A stretch of 64,000 bases of DNA from Bacillus mycoides (GCF_018742245.1 NZ_CP036132.1:3591001-3655000); one strand, 5' to 3'; positions 41,649 through 56,952 are shown, counted from the first letter of the stretch. Notes: generated by a model from the sequence alone, not told the origin. Program-made: numbers and translations.

Positions 41649-43034
41649 ATGGGAGTTGAATTAACGCTGTTGCACGCTCTCTATGTTCTTTGTTTACTGA
41701 CTATCATTACCTTTTTTATTCTGCGAAAAGATACGACGATCATTTGTATCGTTTTTATCTTTTTGTTAGCACTTACCGCAACAAGTTCTATTCCTCTTGC
41801 CATTAGTGGTATTTTCCAAAGCTTCATTTACGCCATTACCGAACTATTACCAACTATATTAATCATCTCTATTATCGTATCGATGAGCAATCTACTCGTT
41901 CATACTGGCATAAATGATACGATGGTTTCACCATTTACAAAGATGATTCGTACACCTACACTCGCCTACTGGATTATCGGTCTATTAATGATGACAATTT
42001 CCTTCTTCTTTTGGCCCTCTCCTGCTGTCGCCTTAATGGGAGCTATTTTATTACCAGTCGCTGTACGTGTCGGCCTTCCTCCAATTGGAGTCGCAATTGC
42101 TATGAACTTATTTGGACACGGCATCGCCTTATCTGGCGACTTCGTTATTCAAGGTGCACCGAAATTAACAGCGGACGCTGCTGGTCTCCCTGTTTCCAGC
42201 GTCGTATCTGCAAGTGTTCCCCTCGTTATCGTCATGGGCGTTGTTACAACTTCTGTTGCTTTTTTCTTCTTACGAAAAGAATTTCATACAGGATTATCGT
42301 TGCAAGACTCTTCTTCATCAACTGAACCATCTAAAACTACTATTTTATTATCTCCTCGCATAAAGAAATGGCTCGCTATATGTATCCCTATCGTATATCT
42401 CATTGATATACTTTGTATGATGCAGTTTAAACTGCAAGGAAGCGGTGCTACAGCGCTAATCGGCGGCACGACAGTTATTATGATTATTATCATTTCTCTC
42501 ATCGCCTACAAAGGAAATGGACTGAATAAAACGACCGATTATTTTATAGAGGGGCTCCAATTTGGATTTAAAATTTTTGGTCCAGTTATTCCAATTGCTG
42601 CACTTTTTTATTTAGGGGATAGTGGCTTTGTAAAAATTATTGGAGACTATTTACCGAAAGGTTCACATGGAATCATTAACGACTTAGGAATCGCCTTATC
42701 TCAAACTGTTCCTTTAAATCAATACGTATCCGCTGGTACATTAACTATCGTCGGTGTTATAACAGGATTAGATGGATCTGGTTTTTCAGGTATTTCACTC
42801 GCTGGTTCAATTGCCAATCTTTTCGGAACAGCACTTGGTCATGGAACAGCTACCCTAACAGCACTCGGGCAAATCGCTGCAATTTGGACCGGGGGCGGAA
42901 CCTTAATTCCTTGGGCGCTTATTCCTGCCGCTGCGATTTGTAAAGTAGATCCTTTTGAACTCGCACGCCGCAATTTTTTACCAGTTGTGATTGGTTTAAT
43001 TGTCACCACGATCGTTGCGATGTTTATCCTATAA
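41649..43034 (+). CDS. Putative multi-pass permease of the ion transporter type
   Basis: I do not recognise this gene. The 461-residue product has at least ten hydrophobic segments. It shows two similar halves: a loop with FWPSPAVALMGAILLPVAVR and LFGHGIALSGDFVIQG in the first half, and GTALGHGTATLTALGQIAAIW with GGGTLIPWALIPAAA in the second. Such repeated Gly-rich loops with hairpin character are typical of the ion transporter superfamily (dicarboxylate, NhaC, GntP-like), so an anion or Na+-coupled substrate is likely. The ATG is at 41649 with AAAGGATG; a longer frame extends 45 codons upstream. A hairpin terminator follows it. Confidence 0.7.
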   Translation: MGVELTLLHALYVLCLLTIITFFILRKDTTIICIVFIFLLALTATSSIPLAISGIFQSFIYAITELLPTILIISIIVSMSNLLVHTGINDTMVSPFTKMIRTPTLAYWIIGLLMMTISFFFWPSPAVALMGAILLPVAVRVGLPPIGVAIAMNLFGHGIALSGDFVIQGAPKLTADAAGLPVSSVVSASVPLVIVMGVVTTSVAFFFLRKEFHTGLSLQDSSSSTEPSKTTILLSPRIKKWLAICIPIVYLIDILCMMQFKLQGSGATALIGGTTVIMIIIISLIAYKGNGLNKTTDYFIEGLQFGFKIFGPVIPIAALFYLGDSGFVKIIGDYLPKGSHGIINDLGIALSQTVPLNQYVSAGTLTIVGVITGLDGSGFSGISLAGSIANLFGTALGHGTATLTALGQIAAIWTGGGTLIPWALIPAAAICKVDPFELARRNFLPVVIGLIVTTIVAMFIL

Positions 43035-43066
43035 CGTAAGCAAATATTCTCTTGCTTACGTTTTTT
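43035..43066 (+). terminator. Rho-independent terminator of the permease gene
   Basis: CGTAAGCAA and TTGCTTACG pair around an 8-base loop, followed by TTTTTT, immediately after the stop codon. Confidence 0.9.
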
Positions 43067-43201
43067 CATTGTAAAATTCATCATGAATTATTGGTTTTCA
43101 AAAGGGATTCGTTATCACTTAGCGAAATTATATTAGGAGAGTATTTCTTTCAAAACGTTTACGAAAAACAGATTACTGCAATTAGAAAAGGGGACATAAC
43201 T

Positions 43202-43456
43202 ATGAATGAATTGATTTTCGTCTTATTAATTTGTCCATTACTTATCTTTATCGTTTCTGTTATTGGGACACGTAGAACGAAAACGTATTACGTAATGCCG
43301 ATTGTAACGTTTGCTAGTTTTTTAATAGTAGGTGTTATCGCCTTCCATCCAAAATTTTTCTTTTGGGTTGGCATGTACAGTATCTTCTCATTTATTGTTT
43401 CTTATATGACTCTCTTGTTTGTGAGAGGGTATGAAGCTTTAGAAAGTACTAGGTAG
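43202..43456 (+). CDS. Small membrane protein, DUF2651-like
   Basis: The 84-residue protein has three hydrophobic segments (about 3-21, 30-47 and 52-74), with a basic TRRTKTYY loop after the first. Resemblance to B. subtilis YbeF/DUF2651 is from memory and not certain. The ATG at 43202 has AAAAGGGGA upstream. It may be cotranscribed with the HAD gene 22 bases downstream. Confidence 0.65.
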   Translation: MNELIFVLLICPLLIFIVSVIGTRRTKTYYVMPIVTFASFLIVGVIAFHPKFFFWVGMYSIFSFIVSYMTLLFVRGYEALESTR

Positions 43457-43478
43457 TTATTAGTAAGGAGATTTTAAT

Positions 43479-44152
43479 ATGGTTTTCTTTGATATTGATG
43501 GGACTTTACTTGATTATGATACCGCTGAGAGTAAGGGTGTTATAGATTTCTTTCAAATATATAACACCATTTTTTCAGGTAATGAATTAAAAGCCACAAA
43601 AGTCTGGAATGCATTATCAGAAAAATATTTCAACAAATTTTTATCCAAGGAATTATCTTTTCAAGAACAACAAGGGATGCGAATGTATCATTTATTTAAA
43701 ACATACGGAGTAAACTTATCACTCGAGGAATCTCAGCACAGATTCAATCAATATATAGAACTATATAAGAACAACTGGATCGCGTTTGAAGATGTACTCT
43801 GTACATTAAAAACCTTGCAGCAAAGAGGACACTCATTAGGTATCATTAGTAATGGTGACTATGAACAACAAATCGAAAAATTAACAGCTCTAAACATTCT
43901 ACAATATTTCAAATATATTTTTACTTCTAGTGAAATTGGTCAAAACCAGACCCTGAAATTTTTCACAGAGCCGTATTACAATCGAATCTTGAAATGAAAG
44001 ATTGCTATTATATTGGTGATCGATTAGAAACAGATGCAATTAGTAGTACAACGGCTGGAATGCATGGGATATGGTTAAACCGGAACAACTCACTGCAAAA
44101 ATACGATGTGCCCATAATACGGTCTTTACGTGAATTTTTGACAATTATATAA
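43479..44152 (+). pseudogene. HAD-family hydrolase, frameshifted
   Basis: The first 172 codons show HAD motif I (FFDIDGTLLDYD), a helical cap and motif II (IISNGD). The frame then leaves the family at 43941-43946 (CAAAACC). Adding one base there restores a continuous frame: IGQ-K-PDPEIFHRAVLQS, then motif IV YYIGDRLETDA and a stop at 44150-44152. So a one-base loss in an A-run separates motif I/II from motif III (the Lys) and motif IV. The intact protein would be about 224 residues. The loss could be real or a sequencing error in the homopolymer. If real, the enzyme is inactive. TAAGGAG precedes the ATG. Confidence 0.85.
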
Positions 44153-44188
44153 AAAAGACGACCGCGTTCCCCCGCAGTCGTCTTTTTT
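44151..44188. terminator. Bidirectional terminator between HAD gene and pyrE
   Basis: AAAAAAGACGAC and GTCGTCTTTTTT pair, with GCG/CGC inside and a short C-rich loop. It overlaps the HAD stop codon and ends the pyr operon on the minus strand. Confidence 0.92.
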
Positions 44189-44192
44189 CGTG

Positions 44193-44825
44193 TTACGCTG
44201 TGATCCAAGCTTCATTAGCTGGATTTTTACGCCACTCTTGTAATTTTTTCGTTTCAGCTTGTCCGATCATACCTTTTTCTGCTGCAACTTCAGTTAATGC
44301 ACTGTAATCACTTAAAGAATATGATGCTACGTTTGCTGCTTCTAGTTTCTCTTTTCCTGACTCAAGCTCGTACGTGAAGATTGATACGATTCCTAATACT
44401 TCACAGCCAGCTTCGCGAAGTGCTTCTACACATGTAATTGCACTACCGCCAGTTGAAATTAAGTCTTCTACTACTACTACTTTTTGACCTTTTTCAGCTT
44501 TTCCTTCGATTTGGTTCCCTTTACCGTGACCTTTTGCCTTACTACGTACGTAGCACATTGGTAAATCCATACGATCGCTTACCCATGCAGCGTGCGCAAT
44601 ACCAGCAGTTGCTGTTCCTGCAATAACTTCTACAGTTGGGAAGTGCTCTTTAATTAACTCTTCTAATCCAGCTGCAATCGCTTGGCGTACTTTTGGATAA
44701 GATAAAGTTAAACGATTATCACAATAAATTGGTGATTTCATACCAGAAGACCAAGTGAATGGATCATTCGGTTGTAAAAATACTGCTCCAATTTCTAATA
44801 AATGCGATGCGATTTCTTTTTTCAT
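44193..44825 (-). CDS. pyrE: Orotate phosphoribosyltransferase
   Basis: PyrE joins orotate to PRPP to make OMP. The 210-residue protein has the PRPP loop [14 protein letters not shown] (about 117-130) and [17 protein letters not shown], the flexible loop. The frame extends six codons upstream; the ATG at 44825 ([10 protein letters not shown]) overlaps pyrF by four bases (ATGA). It is the last gene of the pyr operon. Confidence 0.97.
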   Translation of the reverse strand: MKKEIASHLLEIGAVFLQPNDPFTWSSGMKSPIYCDNRLTLSYPKVRQAIAAGLEELIKEHFPTVEVIAGTATAGIAHAAWVSDRMDLPMCYVRSKAKGHGKGNQIEGKAEKGQKVVVVEDLISTGGSAITCVEALREAGCEVLGIVSIFTYELESGKEKLEAANVASYSLSDYSALTEVAAEKGMIGQAETKKLQEWRKNPANEAWITA

Positions 44826-45538
44826 ACTGTTACACCTTCCCACTGTTGTTTTACTATTTTATACGCTTCAAGCGGATTTTCTGCTTTTGTAATACTACGT
44901 CCAACTACGATGTAGCTTGAACCAAGTTCCCTCGCACGTTTCGGTGTTGCTACGCGCACCTGGTCATTTACATCATCGCTTGCAAGACGAATCCCTGGTG
45001 TTACTGTTACCAATTCATTTCCGCATACTTCACGTAATTTTGGTACTTCAAGTGTTGAACAAACAACGCCATCAAGTCCACTTTCTTTCGTTAATTTTGC
45101 ATAATGAGCAACCGCTTCTTCTAACGTTTTCTCAATACCAATCTCTTTTTTCATCATAGCTTCCGAAGTGCTTGTTAGTTGTGTAACTGCAATACAAATC
45201 GGTCTCTCTTTTCCTTCTTGCTTACCTTCCTCTAATCCCTCAATCGCAGCTTTCATCATACTACTTCCCCCAGCAGCATGAACATTTACCATATCTACAT
45301 CTAGACTAGCTAGGCTACGCATAGCGCTTTTTACCGTATTCGGAATATCATGAAGTTTTAAATCTAGAAAAATCTTATGTCCTTTTTCTTTTAAGTACGT
45401 AATAATTGCAGGACCCTCTTTGTAAAATAACTCCATACCCACTTTGACAAATAACTCTTCCCCTTCAAAGTGATGTAAGAATTGTTCTACCTCTTGTTTC
45501 CCTGGAAAATCTAGTGCAACAATTAGCGACTGTGACAT
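44822..45538 (-). CDS. pyrF: Orotidine 5'-phosphate decarboxylase
   Basis: PyrF decarboxylates OMP to UMP, the last step of the pathway. The 238-residue TIM barrel contains the catalytic [11 protein letters not shown] (Asp-x-Lys-xx-Asp) and the phosphate-binding TPGIRL. The frame opens nine codons earlier inside pyrD; the ATG at 45538 fits family length. Translation is coupled to pyrE. Confidence 0.97.
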   Translation of the reverse strand: MSQSLIVALDFPGKQEVEQFLHHFEGEELFVKVGMELFYKEGPAIITYLKEKGHKIFLDLKLHDIPNTVKSAMRSLASLDVDMVNVHAAGGSSMMKAAIEGLEEGKQEGKERPICIAVTQLTSTSEAMMKKEIGIEKTLEEAVAHYAKLTKESGLDGVVCSTLEVPKLREVCGNELVTVTPGIRLASDDVNDQVRVATPKRARELGSSYIVVGRSITKAENPLEAYKIVKQQWEGVTV

Positions 45539-45540
45539 AC

Positions 45541-47224
<1,684 letters not shown>

Positions 47225-47228
<4 letters not shown>

Positions 47229-50200
47229 GCATGTACCACCTCGTGACGCTTCGTTTGCGTAATTTCTTTCATTGAATGAGCTGAGAATGTCATAGATTCT
47301 AATACTCTCAAGATTGCTCTCGTTGTATCAAGTGATGTTAAGCAAGCCACACCATTTTCTACTGATTCACGGCGAATGCGGAAACCATCACGCGCTGGTT
47401 GTTTTCCTTTTGTTAATGTATTGATTACAAACTGTGCTTTCCCTTGACGGATAATATCAAGTAAGTTGTAGTCTTCAGAATCAATTTTGTTTACAACTTG
47501 CACCGGAATGTTTTGTTCTGTTAGCGATTGTGCTGTTCCTGCTGTTGCTAATAAGTTATAGCCGATTTCATGGAAGCGTTTTGCAATTTCCAGCGCTTCT
47601 TCTTTATCTTTGTCCGCTACAGTGATGATTACTGATCCGTGCGTTGGAATGTTAATTCCTGAAGCAACAAGTCCTTTATATAATGCTTTTTCAAGCGTTA
47701 AATCTTTCCCCATTACTTCCCCTGTTGACTTCATTTCAGGTCCTAATGTTGTATCAACTGAGCGTAGTTTCGCAAATGAGAATACCGGTGCTTTTACATA
47801 CACTTCTTTCTCTTCTGGGTGATAGCCTGTTCCATATCCTTGTTCTACAAGGTTTTGCCCTAAAATAACTTTCGTTGCGACATTCGCCATTGGTACGCCT
47901 GTAATTTTACTTAAGAATGGTACTGTACGGCTCGCACGTGGGTTTACTTCAATTACATACACTTCATCTTTGAATACTACAAACTGAATGTTTAGTAATC
48001 CAACAATGTTTAAACCTTTTCCAAGCGCAATTGTATGTTCAATAATTTGTTCTTTTAGTTTTTCAGATAAGCTCTGTGGTGGATATACTCCAATTGAATC
48101 CCCAGAGTGAACTCCAGCGCGTTCGATATGTTCCATAATACCTGGAATGAATACATTCTCACCGTCTGAAATTGCATCTACTTCAATTTCTTTACCAACC
48201 ATATAACGGTCGATTAATACTGGGTGATCTGCGTGAACTTTAACCGCATTTTTCATGTAGTGCAGTAATTCTTCTTGACGATATACGATTTCCATCGCAC
48301 GTCCACCTAGTACGTAAGATGGTCTTACTAATACTGGGTAACCAATTTTGTCAGCGATCGCTACTGCTTGCTCTACAGTCGTTGCTGTTTTACCAACTGG
48401 CTGCGGGATACCAAGCTTTGTTAAAGCTGCTTCAAACTTATCACGATCTTCTGCACGGTCTAAATCTTCAAGTGATGTTCCTAAGATTTTCACACCGTGT
48501 GCTTCTAATTTAGCTGCTAAGTTAATTGCCGTTTGTCCACCGAATTGGACGATAACACCTTCTGGCTTTTCTAAATCGATAATGTGCATTACATCTTCGA
48601 TTGTTAATGGTTCAAAGTATAATTTGTCAGAAATACTGAAGTCTGTTGAAACTGTTTCTGGGTTGTTATTAACAATGATTGCCTCATATCCAGCTTCTTT
48701 TATTGCCCATACAGAGTGAACTGTTGCATAATCAAACTCAACACCTTGACCAATACGGATTGGACCAGATCCTAGTACAACTACACTCTTACGATCTGTT
48801 ACAATCGATTCATTCTCGTCACCATATGTGCTGTAGTAGTATGGTGTTGCTGATTCAAACTCTGCCGCACAAGTATCTACCATCTTATAAACAGGCGTCA
48901 TATTGCTTTCTTTACGCATATCGTAAATTTCACGCTCTGTTTTGTTCCAAGCATTGGCGATGTAATGGTCACTGAAGCCCATTTCTTTCGCAGATTGTAA
49001 CACTTCCATATTTCCTACATTCGCTTTTACTTCGCGTTCCATGTTTACGATATTTTCAACTTTTTGTAAGAAGAAGAAGTCCATTTCACACCATTCGTTG
49101 ATTTCTTCTTTCGTTACACCTTGACGGATCGCTTCTGCTACAACGAACAGACGCTCGTCATCAGCTTTTATAATACGCTTTTTCATCGTTTCTTTATCAA
49201 GCTCTTTTAAGTGGTCTAACTCTAGGTGATAAACGCCAAGCTCTAAAGAACGGATCGCTTTTAATAATGATTGTTCTAAGTTACGTCCGATTGACATAAC
49301 TTCACCAGTTGCCTTCATTTGTGTACCAAGTGTTCTGTTTGCTGATTCAAACTTATCAAATGGCCAACGTGGAATTTTTGAAACAACATAGTCTAATGCT
49401 GGCTCGAAGCAAGCGTATGTTTTTTGTGTTACTGGGTTTACAATTTCATCTAATGTTAAACCAACTGCAATTTTCGCCGCTAGCTTCGCAATTGGATATC
49501 CAGTTGCTTTAGATGCTAGTGCAGACGAACGACTCACACGCGGGTTTACTTCGATTACATAGTATTGGAAGCTATGTGGATCAAGTGCAAGCTGAACGTT
49601 ACATCCACCTTCAATTCCTAATGCACGAATAATTCTTAATGAAGTGTTTCGTAACATTTGATACTCACGGTCACTTAATGTTTGGCTCGGTGCTACAACG
49701 ATAGAATCACCTGTGTGAACCCCAACCGGATCGATATTTTCCATGTTACATACTACAATCGCGTTATCATTCGAATCACGCATTACTTCATATTCAATTT
49801 CCTTACAACCAGCAATACTCTTTTCTAATAGACATTGTGTTACTGGACTATGTTTTAATCCACCTGATACGATTTCAATTAGTTCCTCTTCATTATTACA
49901 GATTCCGCCACCTGTTCCCCCCATTGTAAATGCTGGGCGAACAATAACTGGATAACCAATTTCTTTTACAAATTCATGTGCTTCTTCCAGCGTATGAATA
50001 ATCGTACTAGATGGAATTGGTTCATTTAATTCCTGCATTAATGTACGGAATAAGTCACGATCCTCGGCTTGCTCGATTGCTGATAATTTTGTTCCTAAAA
50101 TTTCAACTCCGCACTCTTCAAGTATGCCTGATTTCGCAAGTTCAACAGCCATATTCAGACCTGTTTGACCACCTAATGTTGGCAAGATGGCATCTGGACG

Positions 50201-50443
50201 TTCTTTACGAATAATACGGCTTACGAATTCTAGTGTTAATGGTTCTATATATACTTTATCTGCTGTTGCAGTATCTGTCATAATTGTTGCTGGGTTAGAG
50301 TTAACAAGGATTACTTTGTAACCTTCTTCTCTAAGAGATTGACAAGCTTGTGTACCAGAGTAATCAAACTCTGCTGCTTGCCCAATTACAATTGGTCCTG
50401 ATCCGATTACTAAAATTGTGTTAATATCTAGGCGTTTTGGCAT
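47225..50443 (-). CDS. carB: Carbamoyl phosphate synthetase large subunit (pyrimidine-specific)
   Basis: CarB makes carbamoyl phosphate from bicarbonate, ATP and glutamine-derived ammonia. The 1072 residues consist of two ATP-grasp halves ([22 protein letters not shown] start, and the second half beginning near 550 with [14 protein letters not shown]) and a C-terminal regulatory domain (from about 930). It overlaps carA by 16 bases, ensuring balanced translation. Being inside the pyr operon, it is the pyrimidine-regulated copy (PyrAB in Bacillus nomenclature). Confidence 0.97.
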
Positions 50444-51521
50444 AACTCTTCCCCTTCTTTCTTGAAGTTTTCAATCATTGCTAAGAAATCTTCGAATAAA
50501 TCATTTGCATCTTCTGGTCCTGCAGAAGCTTCTGGATGGTATTGCACTGTAAATGCTGGGAACTTCGTATGACGAAGACCTTCTACTGTTCCATCATTTA
50601 AAGCAACATGTGTAATTTCAAGTTCTGTATTTCCAACTGATTCTTCTTCTACTGCGTAACCATGGTTTTGAGAAGTAATTGCTACTTTTCCAGTTGCAAG
50701 ATTTTTTACTGGATGATTTAAACCACGGTGACCGAATTTTAACTTACTTGTATTCGCACCAGATGCTAGCGCGAATAATTGATGTCCTAGGCAAATCCCG
50801 AATAAAGGAACTTTACCAATAATGTCTTTTAACATTTCAATTGCTTCTGGTACATCTTTTGGGTCCCCTGGTCCATTACTTAACATAATTCCATCTGGGC
50901 TAAGACGTAAAATTTCTTCTGCTGTTGTATTGTAAGGTACAACAATTACATCACAGTCACGCTTATTTAATTCTCGTAAAATACCATGTTTCATTCCGAA
51001 GTCTACAAGTACAACGCGATGACCACGGCCTGGACTTGGATATGGATCTTTTGTTGATACGCGTTTCACATGATCTGTAAAGACAGTTGCTTTCAATTGG
51101 CTAACAATGTCCTCTACATCCACATCCATATTGCAAAGACGTCCGCGTAAAGTTCCATATTGACGAATTTTTCTTGTTAATTTTCTCGTATCAATTCCTG
51201 CTAATCCTGGGATATTTCTTTCTTTCAAGTAATCATTTAACGAAATTTCATTACGGAAGTTTGATGGGTGATCACAAATTTCGTTTACGATTAAACCATT
51301 TACAGATGGGTGAATTGATTCAAAATCATCACGGTTAATGCCGTAGTTTCCGATTAATGGATACGTAAATGTTACGATTTGACCGCAGTATGATGGATCA
51401 GATAAAGTTTCTTGATATCCAGTCATCCCAGTTGTAAATACAACCTCACCTGACTTTTCGATATCTCCTCCGAAACCTTTTCCAATTAATACTGTTCCAT
51501 CTTCTAAGATAAGTTGTCTTT

Positions 51522-51525
<4 letters not shown>
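50428..51525 (-). CDS. carA: Carbamoyl phosphate synthetase small subunit
   Basis: CarA hydrolyses glutamine and channels ammonia to CarB. The 365-residue protein has an N-terminal unique domain and a class I glutamine amidotransferase domain with the Cys nucleophile in FGICLGHQ (near residue 240) and [11 protein letters not shown] supplying His and Glu. The frame opens eight codons earlier; the ATG at 51525 ([11 protein letters not shown]) overlaps the pyrC stop by four bases. Confidence 0.97.
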
Positions 51526-53715
<2,190 letters not shown>

Positions 53716-53768
53716 TCATCTTTCTGTTTTTTATGATAACATCACTGCATTTATATAACAATAACTGC

Positions 53769-53837
53769 ATAAAAATACCCTAGCCTTTGAGACTAGGGTG
53801 CGTTAAAGTAGCCACCCTTTTCTATCTCACAGGACTG
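53769..53837 (-). promoter_or_regulatory. PyrR attenuator before pyrB
   Basis: On the minus strand the PyrR loop AGTCCTGTGAGATA (53836-53823) matches 12 of 14 positions of the consensus ARUCCNGNGAGGYU. Downstream a terminator stem (ACCCTAG with CTAGGGT, 53777-53799) is followed by ATTTTTATG. UMP/UTP-bound PyrR stabilises the anti-antiterminator, so the terminator forms. Confidence 0.88.
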
Positions 53838-53853
53838 AATTAAAAGGTTATTT

Positions 53854-55146
53854 TTATGAAGCAATCTGCTTAGATTGTTTTGTTTTATTTGTTTGTTTTG
53901 TCTCTGGTAGTAGTAGATTTAATAGTACACCTACAATTGCTGCTAGTGCCATTCCTTCTACTTGGAACGATTCACCTACGTGTAGTACCGCCCCGCCAAT
54001 ACCGATGACTAGTATAACTGATGCAATCATTAAGTTTCTTTTGTCGCCTAAGTCTGTTTTATCGTCTACCATCATGCGTAAACCACTTGATGCGATTACA
54101 CCGAAGAGTAAGATTGATACACCACCCATCACCGGTGTTGGAATCGAATGAATCAGTGCTGAAATCTTCCCGATAAATCCAAACATGATTGCGAACACTG
54201 CTGAACCGATGAATAAGTATACACTGTATGCTCTCGTAATTGCTAGCACACCGATGTTTTCACCGTACGTTGTATTCGGTGGTCCTCCTATTAGTGATGC
54301 GATCAATGTCGCTACCCCATCACCGAAGATTGAACGATGTAAACCTGGTTTTTCAATTAAATCTCTTTTAATAACATTTCCAAGTACAATTTGATGTCCG
54401 ATATGTTCTGAAATTGTTACAAGTGCAACTGGTACCATTAAGAGTACGATTTTCCATGAAAACTCCGGAGTATATGTTACAAACGGTACTGTGAAGTCTG
54501 GTATGACAAACCATTTCGCCTCAGCTACTGGCTTTAAATCTACTAGCCCTTGGAAGTAAGCGAATATATACCCGCCGATGATTCCAAGTAGCACTGGTAT
54601 GATACTGAAAAAGCCTCTCCCGAATATGGAGCAAATGATTGTAATTGCTAATGTTACTAATGCTACTGAAAAGTGTGTAATGCTATACTTACCATCCGCA
54701 CCGTTCATCGCCATGTTCACCGCTGTATGTGCTAAAGCTAAACCGATTACCATTACGACTGGCCCAACTACGATTGGCGGAAGTAATTTCATAATCCATT
54801 CTGACCCAGATTTCTTAATTCCGAGTGAGATTAAGATGTACACAAGTCCCGCAAGCATTCCTCCAAGCATCGCTGCTCCAGGTCCACCTGCTGTTTTCGC
54901 TGTAATAATTGGTGCAATAAAGGCGAATGATGATCCTAAATATGCTGGTACTTGACCTTTCGTTATTAGAAGAAACGCTAGCGTTCCTAATCCACTTGAT
55001 ATTAAAGCTACTGATGGATTCAGTCCTGTTAAAAACGGAACAAGCACTGTTGATCCAAACATCGCGAACAAATGTTGTATACTTAATAATAACCATTTTC
55101 CCGGTTTCGGTACTTCATGAATGTCTAACACTGGCTTTTGCTCCAT
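53854..55146 (-). CDS. pyrP: Uracil permease PyrP
   Basis: PyrP is a proton-coupled uracil importer of the NCS2 family. The 430-residue protein has about 14 hydrophobic segments and the NCS2 motif region GGPPNTTYGENIG. The frame opens 11 codons earlier; AGGAGG at the right spacing favours the ATG at 55146 (MEQKPVLDIHEVPK). It lies between pyrR and pyrB, with an attenuator on each side. Confidence 0.95.
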   Translation of the reverse strand: MEQKPVLDIHEVPKPGKWLLLSIQHLFAMFGSTVLVPFLTGLNPSVALISSGLGTLAFLLITKGQVPAYLGSSFAFIAPIITAKTAGGPGAAMLGGMLAGLVYILISLGIKKSGSEWIMKLLPPIVVGPVVMVIGLALAHTAVNMAMNGADGKYSITHFSVALVTLAITIICSIFGRGFFSIIPVLLGIIGGYIFAYFQGLVDLKPVAEAKWFVIPDFTVPFVTYTPEFSWKIVLLMVPVALVTISEHIGHQIVLGNVIKRDLIEKPGLHRSIFGDGVATLIASLIGGPPNTTYGENIGVLAITRAYSVYLFIGSAVFAIMFGFIGKISALIHSIPTPVMGGVSILLFGVIASSGLRMMVDDKTDLGDKRNLMIASVILVIGIGGAVLHVGESFQVEGMALAAIVGVLLNLLLPETKQTNKTKQSKQIAS

Positions 55147-55180
55147 TGTTACATCCTCCTTCAGTTTTGATTTTTGCAAT

Positions 55181-55278
55181 AAAAAAACTCTTTGTGCCTG
55201 TGCACAAAGAGTCCTACACTTTCGTATGCCAAATTTGACATATGAAAGCCAAGACCCTTTGGCAGCCTCACAGGACTA
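55181..55278 (-). promoter_or_regulatory. PyrR attenuator before pyrP
   Basis: AGTCCTGTGAGGCT (55277-55264) matches all 14 consensus positions. Downstream an 11-bp perfect stem (ACTCTTTGTGC with GCACAAAGAGT, 55187-55212, 4-base loop) runs into TTTTTTT on the minus strand. A complete attenuator between pyrR and pyrP. Confidence 0.93.
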
Positions 55279-55292
55279 CATTTAAAAGGGCT

Positions 55293-55838
<546 letters not shown>

Positions 55839-55880
55839 CTACACCTCCAAGCTTTTTTTCTTGCGTGAGAGTAATGGTAT

Positions 55881-55980
55881 AAAAAAAGTCCTCTCAGCGT
55901 GTGCGAGAGGACTTTTGAAAAAAGGGTACAACATACCCTAAGTATTTCAAACCGTTACCTTCTCAACCTCACGGGGCTGT
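55881..55980 (-). promoter_or_regulatory. PyrR attenuator in the pyrR leader
   Basis: AGCCCCGTGAGGTT (55978-55965) matches 13 of 14 consensus positions (C in place of U at position 3). Downstream a 12-bp stem (AAAAGTCCTCTC with GAGAGGACTTTT, 55884-55916) ends in TTTTTTTATACC on the minus strand. This controls the whole operon. Confidence 0.92.
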
Positions 55981-56008
55981 GTTAAAGGATCATTATTTAA
56001 CTGTTGTC

Positions 56009-56037
56009 AGTATCTCAGTTTTCTTATGATTTGTCAA
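56009..56037 (-). promoter_or_regulatory. Promoter of the pyr operon
   Basis: On the minus strand TTGACA (56037-56032), 17 bases, GATACT (56014-56009), two bases past the rluD stop and upstream of the first PyrR attenuator. Confidence 0.75.
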
Positions 56038-56039
56038 TA

Positions 56040-56948
56040 CTATTTCCGTAAAATATTTAGCGCTTCTTCAAACACTTCTGGAATCGGTGCCTCAAACTCA
56101 ATATATTCACCAGTACGAGGGTGATCGAAACCTAAAATCCCTGCATGAAGTGCTTGTCCATTCATATCTAATGTTTTCTTCGGACCATACTTTGGATCCC
56201 CTGCAAGTGGATAACCAATATATTTCATATGAACACGAATTTGGTGTGTACGTCCCGTTTCTAAGCGACATTCTACAAGTGTGAAATCCTTAAATCGCTC
56301 TAACACTTGGAAATGTGTAACAGCATTCTTACCATTTTCATCAACGGTCATACTTTGACGTTCTTTTTTATCACGACCAATTGGAGCATCAATTGTTCCT
56401 TTATCATGTGGAATTACACCATGTACAATCGCTTTGTAGCGTCTTGTTACCGTTTTTGCTACAAGTTGATTTACAAGTGATTCGTGCGCCACATCATTTT
56501 TAGCAACCATTAATAATCCAGATGTATCCTTATCAATACGGTGTACTATACCAGGACGCATTACACCGTTAATACCTGATAGGTCTGTACAATGATGCAT
56601 AAGTCCGTTTACAAGCGTACCTTTCGTATGCCCTGGTGCTGGATGTACTACCATGCCACGCGGCTTATTTACAACTAGTACATCGGCATCTTCATAATAA
56701 ACTTCTAAATTCATATCTTCCGGTTGAATATCTAACTCTTCTGGCTCGGGAATTGTTACTGTAATTTCATCATTTCCTTTTACTTTATAATTCCCTTTAA
56801 CTGATTTCCCATTTACTGTCACAACAGCATCTTTAATCCATTGCTGCACTTGTGAACGTGACCATTCACTGTTTATTTCTGCAACGAATTTATCAATTCG
56901 CTCGCTTTTTTGTTCTTCTGCAACTGTTACTTGTACTACTTCACTCAT
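56040..56948 (-). CDS. 23S rRNA pseudouridine synthase, RluD family (YlyB)
   Basis: The 302-residue protein has an N-terminal S4 RNA-binding domain (about 12-75, RIDKFVAEINSEWSRSQVQ) and a pseudouridine synthase domain with the catalytic Asp in GIVHRIDKDTSGLLM (about 134-148). It fits the RluD/YlyB type acting on large rRNA. It follows lspA by four bases; exact target positions cannot be told from sequence. Confidence 0.9.
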   Translation of the reverse strand: MSEVVQVTVAEEQKSERIDKFVAEINSEWSRSQVQQWIKDAVVTVNGKSVKGNYKVKGNDEITVTIPEPEELDIQPEDMNLEVYYEDADVLVVNKPRGMVVHPAPGHTKGTLVNGLMHHCTDLSGINGVMRPGIVHRIDKDTSGLLMVAKNDVAHESLVNQLVAKTVTRRYKAIVHGVIPHDKGTIDAPIGRDKKERQSMTVDENGKNAVTHFQVLERFKDFTLVECRLETGRTHQIRVHMKYIGYPLAGDPKYGPKKTLDMNGQALHAGILGFDHPRTGEYIEFEAPIPEVFEEALNILRK

Positions 56949-56952
56949 TCAA

